Assembly (NCBI GenBank): GCA_008931825.1
Contig: QXVZ01006030.1
Span: forward strand, 1-29,435
Direction of reading: 5' to 3'
From: Phallusia fumigata
Taxonomy: Eukaryota; Chordata; Ascidiacea; Phlebobranchia; Ascidiidae
DNA: 29,435 nucleotides
Position 1 is the first letter of the stretch. Every line of letters begins with the position of its first letter. This document shows positions 9,693 through 18,385 of the stretch, piece by piece. A model generated the notes under the pieces. It worked only from the letters and a program-made list of their open reading frames with translations. It was not told where the DNA came from and ran no database searches. The position numbers and the translations under genes were made by a program.

Positions 9693-10846
9693 TTATCTTG
9701 AGATTATGTTCAAGCTCTTACTCACTGTAGATGCCGATGCTCTTGCAATTACACCATCACCGATTGCTGACAAAGAATCAAACATGCCCGACAGATCTAA
9801 TGAAGGCAAATCTACTGATGGCAATACTGGATCAATGGTGGTGCCATCAGTAATCGCTGGATCACTTGGTGGCAATACTGGATCGGTAATGGTGCCATCA
9901 GTAATCGCTGGTTCACTTGGTGGCAATACTGGATCGGTGATGGTGCCATCAGTAATCGCTGGTTCAGTTGGTGGCAATACTGGATCGGTGATGGTGCCAT
10001 CAGTAATCGCTGGTTCAGTTGGTGGCAATACTGGATCGGTGATGGTGCCATCGTCCTCAATGCATGGATTCACAATAGGAGCTAAAAAGAAGATGACAAA
10101 TGCATTATATAGCAGACACAATTGTTTTAGCATACCTACGTGTTTACTTACTAATGCATGGAAAGGTTTTTACTTTACGTGTTGGGCAAGGTGGACAAGG
10201 TCGTCTGACAACGCGGGGTGGGCATGGCAGGCAAGGGCGTCGGATCACTCTCCTTTGTGGGCAAGGGGGGCAAACGCGTCTGATAGGTGGTTGGCAAGGA
10301 CGTCTGATTATTCTTTGTGGGCAAGGTGGACACGGTTGTATGATTTGTCGACATGGGCGTCGGATCTGTCGGCAAGGAGGGCAGGTACGTCTGATTCTGG
10401 GTGGACAAGGTGGACAGTAGGAACGTCGTGTCGGACATGGGCGCCTAACCACTTTGCGCGGGGGACAGGGGAGACACGGTATCCTGGGAATTCTTCTGGT
10501 AGGTGGACAGGGAAGACACGGTTTCCTCGGAATTTTTCTGGTGGGTGGACAGGGAAGACATGGGATGTTAAAGCAATCTTTTATTTCTCGGAAGCAATCA
10601 TCGAAAAGCGATCGACCCCTGCCAAAATCAAGACCAGTTCCCGAAGTGGAGCTAGAGCTGGAGGAAATTGAGACACCTAAACATAAAAACACGATTTTAC
10701 ACACATAAATTTACATTACTAATACCGGTGTCTGAACCTTAAAACGAATAAGCACCTAACAGAATAAAGCACCTAATCATACCTGGCAGTTCCACGTCGA
10801 AGGCAGATGCTACTCCGACCAAAAACAGAATTACGAACAGTTTCAT
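9693..10846 (-). CDS. Secreted Cys-Pro-Arg / acidic repeat protein (3 exons)
   Basis: Exons 10783-10846, 10152-10676 and 9693-10081 join in phase (64+525+389 = 978 bases) to give 325 residues. Residues 1-16 are a clean signal peptide, MKLFVILFLVGVASA then F. A Ser-rich linker follows, then about 150 residues of PCLPCPP / CPPCPP units alternating with Arg-Arg-Ile/Val (exon 2), a basic half full of CxxC pairs. Exon 3 encodes five near-identical 17-residue acidic units, DGTITDPVLPPTEPAIT in type, and a hydrophilic tail. All splice sites are GT-AG with good polypyrimidine tracts. A TATA box lies about 60 bases upstream. No known domain was recognised. An extracellular structural, mucus or tunic-like role is only an inference from composition. 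Confidence 0.8.
9816..10060 (-). repeat. 51-bp tandem repeat encoding the acidic 17-residue unit
   Basis: Five in-frame units of 51 bases, four almost identical and the last degenerate, lie within exon 3 of the secreted protein gene. The high similarity points to recent expansion or homogenisation. Confidence 0.85.
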
Positions 10847-10905
10847 CTTGTTTGTACTTGTAGAGCTTCCCTGTGTGGAATGTGGTCATGTTTTCAAATC
10901 GCTCT

Positions 10906-10913
10906 TATTTATA
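10906..10913 (-). promoter_or_regulatory. TATA box of the secreted repeat-protein gene
   Basis: TATAAATA on the minus strand, about 60 bases before the start codon at 10846. It predicts a short 5' leader of roughly 30 bases. Confidence 0.6.
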
Positions 10914-11320
10914 CATATTACCGGCGGATTTAAAACCCACTAAGTCTACTTGACATTGTATCAAAAGTAGTAATTTTGCGACGAATTGTCATCGAAATTG
11001 TCAAGTTTGGCTATACCTTGAGTTTTTGTTTGCTCAGCCTCTTTGTGCACTTGGCATATGACGTGGTAAGATTTGATTGATCTCTTGGTGACGCACTTTA
11101 AGGCTTGAAGAGCTAAAATTGATCGAAAGTCGAAGGTCGATCATGCAACTTCTCATTACCTTCACGTATCGCCATACTCGCACTGAACTTGGCGTTAGCG
11201 ATGTCATATTTAAACAGGTTCGCATGTAGGGTTGTTGAAGGAATCAATAATCAAACTAACCCATCAGCACGACAATCTTCTCCTAGGAAGATCAATGTTT
11301 GTTTTTTTTCAATTTGAAAG
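10914..11320. other. Spacer between divergent genes
   Basis: Upstream region of the secreted protein gene and of the exon at 11321. It ends in a T-rich tract serving the acceptor at 11320. No other gene or motif is supported. Confidence 0.4.
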
Positions 11321-11512
11321 ATAGACAATGTGAAAGTCGTTGACTGGAAGGTTGAAAAGGCGTCATCAGAAACCGATGATGACTCCGGTCATCTGTTCAA
11401 ACTTTCGTTACCCCAACTTGACACATTATGTACATACTGGAAGCCGTGGCAACGAAGGGATAACCCAGACTGGAATTTTCGGGCAGCGTACGTGATGTCT
11501 GCTACAGAAAAA
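11321..11512 (+). CDS. Isolated exon of an unrecognised protein
   Basis: An open stretch of 64 codons is bounded by an acceptor after a T-rich tract (ending at 11320) and a consensus donor GTAAGT at 11513. The residues include a Glu/Thr/Asp-rich segment, then FKLSLPQLDTLC, a YWKPWQ motif, NPDWNF and a hydrophobic YVMSA end. A decayed duplicate lies at 1-88, which argues that the sequence is a real exon rather than chance. No partner exons were identified on either side. The family is unknown. The exon could equally be a pseudogene remnant. Confidence 0.45.
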
Positions 11513-13080
11513 GTAAGTAGTGCAGCAAATTTTTCGGCGATCTTTATGAGAAATGCGCCCTAAAAAAAGCATAATACGTTTTTAATTTAGTTTCTAAACG
11601 AAAATTGTTTTTGCGCTCCCTCCAAAAAAATTAGTTTGCATGTTTGCCAGAACAATTAGTTATTCGAACGATTATTAGTTATTGTGGTTTTGGTTGTGTT
11701 GAAAGCAAGCAAAAATTATTCGAGATTCGTATAGGACTATTTACTTTCTTTACTTAATTCGAGACGGGAAAAAGTTTCTGTCCATCTTTTAAATTAAAAA
11801 TACGAAATCTATAATTTGTGCTGCGCCTGAAGATAAAAGAAATCAATAGTTGGCATGTTTTTGATAAACAGAAATAAAAATGTTTACAAAAACAACTCTT
11901 TAAAACAATGAAAAATATTAGACAAAAAGGACTGTATTATAGATTAGGCTACAGTTTGTTTTTGTACCTTGAAGACCAATTGAAACAAGACATAAAACGA
12001 AAAAAAATGTATAATAGCTGAAAGAAGTGCGGACCTATATTTTTAAAAACTATATTTTATTTTATTTTTTTGCGCCAAGTGTTTGTCCAGGTCGTCTCTG
12101 TTGCGCCCAACAGAGGAATAAATTGTCCAGTAGTACTGCCGCGTGAGTACACCAGAGAGAGCACGGTAAGCACAACATGTGTAAGTTTGCCAAGCGCTCG
12201 AACAAAAATGCGCTTGACCTAAATCGGTTAATTTAAAAACATGAAATGTGGCCAAGCTGCATTTCACGTTCATAATGTACTAACTAATGTTGGTGCTCTT
12301 ATTTGTTGTCAACCTACGTGGCGAAAAGATACCAGTAAATTGAGCCACATCAGCGAATGGGAAAACACTATTCCCGTTAAATTTTCAGCTTGCCTATTTA
12401 GAACCTAAGGCCACATTTCGCCGAAGATCCTATAAGATACCTAACTACATGCCTCGGGCTCGTTTTAAACGAAATAACAATTGATGCAAACAATGTGGAA
12501 TCGCAACATCTCGTCGTGTAGGGGAAGAAAGTCGTCGCGGGTTACATTTACGTAATCAAACACCTTTGCAAAGCCGCGTGACGTATTCCTGAGACGGGTT
12601 GGCGCCCGACCTATATGGAACCACCGCAACTACTGACACAGGCGTGTCTTGTTACCTCATATCAATGACCACTACTTGTTGGTTGTTACCATAATCTTGT
12701 AATTAGGAACGGACGTCCGTGCAATCTATCGTGCCTTTGTTTCAGGCCCAGTGACAACGTATGTGTGTAAATTGGGTTTGTGTGTAAATTGGATATTATT
12801 GCAATTTAAGCACGTTACGGTAGCATGTATATATTTCAAGTTGCAATTAATGCGAAACGCAGGCTAAAATATGTTTCGAACAAGGTTATCCCCAAAAGTA
12901 AACCTATTGTGTGTTTTATACAGCGTTGCCGAAATCATTCAGCGATACTACAAAAACAAACTGTGAGCTTAGGAGATTTTCCGTGGTTGAATAAAGCTTT
13001 TACACACTTCGCTGGGCCTACCCACATTACCCTGAGAAAACTAATTACCTTGCAAATTAAAATCGTCAACAGTTCCTGTC
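11513..13080. other. Non-coding region, no gene recognised
   Basis: AT-rich to about 12450, then of mixed composition. The few open frames are short and lack splice context. No repeats shared with the rest of the window were seen. Confidence 0.45.
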
Positions 13081-14420
13081 GACAACTTAACAAGCATTCG
13101 ATGGTCGGCTTCGAAGCGCATGCGAGTGCCGGGCTACGCAAAAGTTGGTTGTCCACCTGCGGACCGCGCCACTCTCCCAACAGTTGGGCAACGGCGAAGT
13201 GCGTGCCCAGCTGCCCTGAAGTGTGCCCGAACCGTCGGGAGAAGGAAGGAAACGTTCCCGGCGCTCTGGCACTCGCGCCCAGCCAGTGTTCGGACAGCTG
13301 CCATCTGCAGCGCTGTTGCACCTGATCCCAAACGCCTGTGTAACGATTTTCCAGAGCCCTCCGCAAGCGGAGTACCCTCCAGATCGAAAGATGTGCGCAT
13401 GGACGCCTCTCCTACCCGCTTTAGCTGGGGCTCGCGCGCGAAAAACCGGGCGACTAATCGAATTTTGCGACCGGGACAAACATCTAATTACGTGGGCGAT
13501 AAAGAGGGCACTCACTGATTACTTGTGTGCCTTAGTGACTAGCTGTACTTTGAAGCGTGGCAAATTGACAAGATGAGGTGTGAACGCGCGAAATAAAACG
13601 GTTTCCAAATATTTGCCAAATTTTCGGCAAAGGCAGGGCAGGTTACAGTTTCTGTGATTTATGCGGTCGAAGGTACAACCGCATATTGTATTGTGCAGTG
13701 CACGCATCCTAAATACTTTGAAAACCCGTCTTTGATATTAGCATGTGCGCAAACCCGCGGCGCACGAGAAAATCGTTGCGGTTTCGAGGAGTTTTGTTGG
13801 ACCTCCAGCGACGCAGGTGTGCAAAGTACTAACGTCGCGATTTGGAAATTAATCAGGTGTGCAATCGAGCCTGTAACGAGCGCATTAATGGATCGTTCGG
13901 CGCCATAAACGCCTGTTAAGCCGACCTCAATGGGGGCAACGTCAACAATCAAACGCGATTGGCCCAAACCGCGCGCGTCCAGTCATCAAATAGAGGCGCA
14001 AGCTGGAGGTGAGCGCCCGACAGAGGTGGCAATCACACCCGCTGAACGTTTGCTCAACTCAAACAGGTATCGTTCCTTCAGCCAACACTACAGCATGTGC
14101 CTATCCCCTTTCGACAGTCCCTACAGGGTTGATTCCGGCCCCTCGCCGATTTATACGGGTGTGAACGAGAAACTCGTGGATATGGTAGGCACGGGGACTT
14201 GGTGTAAACAGTGCCTGACCTCGAAGATTGTTGCTTGCCCAAGCGTCGGAGGGCCAGACTTTTAGGCGCCGGCGCACCTGGGCGCAAGAAAGTGGCGAAA
14301 AAAGTTGACGCGAAATCCGTTGAAGGCACTCTTGTTCACGCTGTCGCCGGCGTTATCGGTAAAATGCATGTGAGATGCGCAGGTTGTTGGAGTTTTTGTG
14401 GAGATTCATTAAACTAGTTC
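13080..14420. promoter_or_regulatory. GC/CpG-rich region with E-box cluster upstream of the Id-like gene
   Basis: Base composition turns strongly GC- and CpG-rich compared with the rest of the window, giving overlapping open frames on both strands that I do not accept as genes. Five E-boxes fall within 170 bases: CACCTG 13155, CAGCTG 13208, CAGCTG 13295, CATCTG 13302 and CACCTG 13319. Another CACCTG is at 14275. The region sits 1-2.4 kb upstream of a helix-loop-helix gene whose family commonly responds to bHLH factors. Regulatory function is inferred. Confidence 0.35.
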
Positions 14421-14974
14421 AGTTCTGTAATAAATGAAGAATAAGGCATATGTTGGTTATGATAAAAGGTAGGAAAGATATAGGCGGGAAAAACAGAATT
14501 CTTTTGCGAGGGTCGGTTCTATTAGGTTTACTAAAATCTAAAATAACTAAAATAGGAAAAGAAAGAAGTTCTATGTATGTATTCAGGCACCTTGTGGCAA
14601 AAAATTTGCGTTGTTGTAGATTCCGCATCGGAAGTTGATAACTTTTCCGGGAGAAAAAATCTTTAGTCGCCGCGCGCACACGAAAGTGACACAATCAAAA
14701 TCTCTGCACAAACAAACTCTGTTCCGAAGTCACCAACAATTGCCAAATAGGTCTTTGTCCGCGCTAAGAGCTGTCGGCGCCAGGGCCAGGGGCCGGCCTT
14801 TGTGGCCAAGACAGGAGCGGCGTCGCTGGGTCCTTAATCCACAAACGCGAGTCGCGGCACCAATACACAATGTTAGCAGTGTCGCAAATAATCGACTTGT
14901 ATCGCTTTTTCGGGGCCCGAAATCCCGGTGAAATTGGATACGACGCGTCTCATGAGCAGAAAGTTATTCGCCAC

Positions 14975-14982
14975 TATTTATA
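14975..14982 (+). promoter_or_regulatory. Candidate TATA box of the Id-like gene
   Basis: TATTTATA in CCACTATTTATAGCGC, preceded by GC-rich sequence. A possible first non-coding exon could run from about 15010 to a donor AAAG/GTAATT at 15260-15261, spliced to the acceptor ending at 15454. The pairing is inferred. Confidence 0.35.
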
Positions 14983-15457
14983 GCGCTTCCGACTTTGGGG
15001 CTCGTTTTATTTGCCTGTCATGGGTCTGACGCAGCCGCTGTCAGCTCGGAAGAGTCTGAGTGGGTTTGACGCGCGATTTTACGAGGGACTAGAACAACAA
15101 TTGAGGTGGCGCCCGTGATTTGTAACGATATCACATAACGAGCTTGCCTAATGGCCGTTTGAGAACAGTTGAAAGAAAATACTCTTTCGATTGTCATTTA
15201 TTCCTTGGTAAAGATACATAGAGTTTGGACTGATCGACGATAGAACTTCTTAGCAGAAAGGTAATTTTTTCTGGCAGAAACAGTCGATCAATTTTTTGTA
15301 ACAGTCGTATCGGCTTGGAGGCGCAGCTTCATTGCCACGGCTTCCACAAAAACATTTTTATGTCGTCTATTAGTCATTTATTTAAGCGAATTAAGTCTTT
15401 TTATTATTATGCTCAGGCGGCGTTTTAAATTTACGGTTTTGTTATTGCTTGCAGAAA

Positions 15458-15979
15458 ATGGACGGAGATTGTAGTAGTATTGCTTCCAGGGCTGTCGTGC
15501 GAGGCAGATTTTTCTTCTGCAAAGCGATTCCTCAGTCCTCCACGGAGTCCTTACAAGCAGTGGAAAATCTTCTTTCGAGTCCACATCTAGTATCAAGTGT
15601 TCCAAACCTCACCAACATCCTCGCCGAGAAGAGCCGTGACCCATCTTCTCCTTTTCATGAAGAAGATGACCCCGAACAGCTTCACGAGGTTCTCCAGCAA
15701 CTAAGACACGTCGTCCCGCGACATCTTCTTCCTTCCTCGTCACAGGAGCATCAGGACTCGGAGAAACTATGCGGCACTGACGCAGAGGCGCTGGACTTAA
15801 TTGAAAATGCAATCGCCTACATTCGCCTGCTCCGGTCTGTGCTCGTAGACACGGAAGAGACAGCGGGAGCAAAGAGCGACTTGTTCCATAACGCAGCGCA
15901 ATTAAGCAGCAAGAAAGTTGCATTTACAACGACGCCCATCGATTCATCATTTAAAGATAAATTTGGAACTGATTCATAG
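15458..15979 (+). CDS. Divergent Id-like helix-loop-helix protein
   Basis: One exon encodes 173 residues from the ATG at 15458, three bases after a splice acceptor TTGCTTGCAG (ending 15454), so the 5' leader is split. Residues ~72-88 (EQLHEVLQQLRHVVP) read as helix 1, with the Val-Pro that ends helix 1 in Id proteins. Residues ~108-128 (ALDLIENAIAYIRLL) read as helix 2, close to the Id pattern ILQHVIDYI. There is no basic region before helix 1, so it would dimerise with bHLH factors without binding DNA. The loop, rich in Ser, Gln and Glu, is about 20 residues, much longer than in vertebrate Id proteins. Assignment rests on the two helices only. Confidence 0.6.
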   Translation: MDGDCSSIASRAVVRGRFFFCKAIPQSSTESLQAVENLLSSPHLVSSVPNLTNILAEKSRDPSSPFHEEDDPEQLHEVLQQLRHVVPRHLLPSSSQEHQDSEKLCGTDAEALDLIENAIAYIRLLRSVLVDTEETAGAKSDLFHNAAQLSSKKVAFTTTPIDSSFKDKFGTDS

Positions 15980-16314
15980 CACCACTTTGAAGCGGAATTT
16001 TTTTAACGTTTTGATAACTTGTTGAATAGCTTGTCCAGGTTTTACTATGCACACAATTTTGTGCCCACGTTATGCGTTTTACTGCTCGTTCCATTTGATT
16101 TTTTCCGAATCGGACGTTTTCTTCCGAATTTTTGACCAAATTGATTTTTGCATAAGAACTGTATTGTGCCCCTTTTTTATTTATCAATCATTCATTTAGG
16201 AGTTATTATAGCAATTAACTCGAAACTACACTAAAAAATCTTCGTCATAACACTTTTGATCCACTTTTTACGGTTGTGTTGTTTCACTGTTGACATTTTT
16301 CTCGGATATACCCA

Positions 16315-16320
16315 AATAAA
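16315..16320 (+). terminator. Polyadenylation signal of the Id-like gene
   Basis: AATAAA about 335 bases after the stop codon at 15979, the first on this strand. Confidence 0.5.
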
Positions 16321-17591
16321 TTACCCATTAAAAAAAAATTTACGAGAATTTCCTTCATGTTTGCTTTTAGTTATCAATTCGGCACGACAGCATTCAAATT
16401 TATCTTGAACCTAAAGTGCCAATAGTCTACGTTCGACTTTCAAGTATTTTGGCAAACCCCAAAACAAATAGCGCCGCTGTTCACCGGCAGCAATTATCAC
16501 ATTTGAATCTTAACCATCTTAAACAACAATCGCAGTGGTGCTTGGGGCTATAGGTTGTGGCAAGGGCACAAACTACACGCAGGTGTCGATTTTTCGGTTC
16601 CAGATTGCGGGCGCTTATCAAAAGTGTAGCATTATTCATCGAGCCGTCTTGTAAGTAGCTTCTTTAGCGCCATCAAACGTCCTCACGCCGCATTCTAATT
16701 ATCAAACCTTTGACGAACAAAATGTTGACAGCTATTTCACCTAGCAACTGACTTTAATTTTACGGCAAAGGAGGTACCACATCCGAACTGCGATCCGTGT
16801 TTTAAAGGTCTCAACCTGGTGTGATACAACCTGGGGTTTGCCCGACGCGCAGTGATGTTTGTCAACGGTTGCTTGAAAGCTCACCGACAGACAGAGTGGC
16901 GCCTGAGCCGAACTTGGAGAAAACGTAATCGGCCGGGATCTAAGGAGATTTGCCCCAAGTCTCATCGCCTATTTATCTTGCATATGGTCGTTTGCGCTTT
17001 ACCTGAGCGGTTGTTGTATATTACCTGTTTGCTTCACAGGCTCTAATGCAATGGATCATCGGTTCATTTGATCTGCGGTCGCGGCCACCGAAGAAACCAA
17101 TTAGTGCCATCCATCATTGATAAGAGTGCGGCCAGCTTCTACCGTGTCAAATGTGACAGCTTATAATCAGTTCACGGCGTCGCTTGTAACCCCGAGCATC
17201 GCGCGACGTCACCCTGACAGTTTCACGCAATGTAACTTTAATTTAACAAAGTAAAGGGTCTTGAGATGCAAAATAGATGTTGTAAAATAATGCTTTTCTA
17301 AAATATTATCTTCTTAAAAATTGAGAAGACGCCAGTGGTTTACGAACATATAAAGCTCTTGGCCAAACTTTGATCCCCTTTCAAACATATATAGAGATCA
17401 TAAGATGTCAACACCAACAACTTTTAATTTGCTTTCACGGATTGAAACATAATTCGGTAACCGCAAAAGCCGCAGCAAGCTGGTTACTCTAGCGTATTAC
17501 GTGAACAACACTTTATTCTTGCAGTTGTCGACAGACAGACACAGCGTTAGACGCTGTTGGAAAATTACACTTTATTACATTTGGCAGGACG
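16321..17591. other. Intergenic region, no gene recognised
   Basis: Mixed-composition spacer between the Id-like gene and the first receptor gene. It has TATA-like strings (17349 and 17388) but no supported coding exon or repeat. Confidence 0.4.
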
Positions 17592-17609
17592 CAGCTGTTT
17601 ATGACGTCA
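17592..17609 (+). promoter_or_regulatory. E-box plus CRE upstream of the plus-strand receptor gene
   Basis: CAGCTG (17592-17597) and the perfect palindrome TGACGTCA (17602-17609) lie side by side about 200 bases before the start codon at 17803. Pairs of CRE and MyoD-type E-box sites are established features of ascidian muscle promoters, and nicotinic subunits of this class are muscle genes in chordates. Function here is inferred. Confidence 0.45.
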
Positions 17610-17802
17610 CAGCGGTGCCCTAAGTTGCAGCCTGACAAACGAAGCTAGTCAGAGTCGCAGGCAAAGTTAGTAACAGAGCCGGACTTTCTTAGTTGTTTCT
17701 GAATGTTCCTATAATATTTGAAGCATGACAAATTGGAAAAGCGCACGTTTTTAAAGCACCATTGTTTCAGTACAAGTTGGAAAAATAAAACATTTCACCA
17801 AA

Positions 17803-17809
17803 ATGCAAG
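17803..17809 (+). CDS. Candidate first coding exon of the plus-strand nicotinic receptor gene
   Basis: ATGCAAG is followed by the donor GTAAGA and ends in phase 1. That is the same phase in which exon 1 of the minus-strand paralogue ends (26564). An acceptor-like CATTGTTTCAG ends at 17770 with no matching upstream donor, as expected for a trans-spliced leader site in ascidians. The exon is very short, so this remains tentative. Confidence 0.35.
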
Positions 17810-18039
17810 GTAAGATTTGACGTGAATATGGTTTTCTATTTGACTGGATAGTTGGACTTTCAGTATCTTTTGCTGGCAGTTTAACAGCACTTTCGTGTTA
17901 ACTATATTTTATAGTTTCTGGCCATTTCCCGAGCAGATATTATGGTTTGATTCATGTGTATAACGGCGGTTATAGGCTTTCAAAGGCGTTCGCTTCCCTG
18001 TAGTAAACCTTTTTCGTAAAACCTACCAATAGAAATTAG

Positions 18040-18040
18040 N
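18040..18040. other. Single N join
   Basis: The sequence on the two sides does not form one gene. To the left is the 5' end of the plus-strand receptor gene. To the right is a minus-strand exon-like sequence. Exons 2 and 3 expected between 17809 and 18386 are absent. Confidence 0.7.
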
Positions 18041-18237
18041 AAGATCAATGATGAAGATCCAACCGCTTTGATTAGCTTGTAGCATCTTTTTGACGAGTTG
18101 CTCCGTTATCGTCAGTGGTGTAACACCCATTTCCAGCAATTGACCGCCTCGTGTAGTTTGACCGATCACCTTTTCGACCTGCTGACAGTAATTTGACTGG
18201 ACTAGGTAAATTTCGGGCAAATTCCCCGTTCGACTGC
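18041..18237 (-). pseudogene. Possible adenylate-kinase-like exon, truncated by the N join
   Basis: The minus strand is open from an acceptor CACTTTAG (exon from 18237) to the N at 18040. The reading includes LPEIYLVQ, then VIGQTTRGGQLLEMG and EQLVKKMLQANQSGWIFIID. The order of GQ-x-L-x-x-G, a helix with Leu-Val, and a terminal Gly-Trp-Ile before a hydrophobic strand resembles the nucleotide-monophosphate-binding part of adenylate-kinase-like proteins. The join removes what would follow. The strand is opposite to the receptor gene, so it may belong to another locus brought here by misassembly. Confidence 0.3.
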
Positions 18238-18385
18238 CTAAAGTGTCAACGCAGTTTGTCGTAAGTTCCAATAATCAAATTAATGAGCTTTCAAGGCACA
18301 CGTAATGTTGTTGGACTTTGTTTCGCCTATGTGCTGTTGTCCATTACGTACAAAACGAGTTGCTATGCTGTTCGTAAACATGCAG

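Noticed and set aside
9706..10671. 321-codon plus-strand open frame
   Set aside because: It is the antisense shadow of the secreted repeat-protein exons and runs across their intron. The minus strand has signal peptide, phased introns and a TATA box.
12825..14400. Many overlapping open frames of 60-166 codons on both strands
   Set aside because: They appear only because the region is GC-rich. None shows a domain, consistent splice sites or a single preferred frame.
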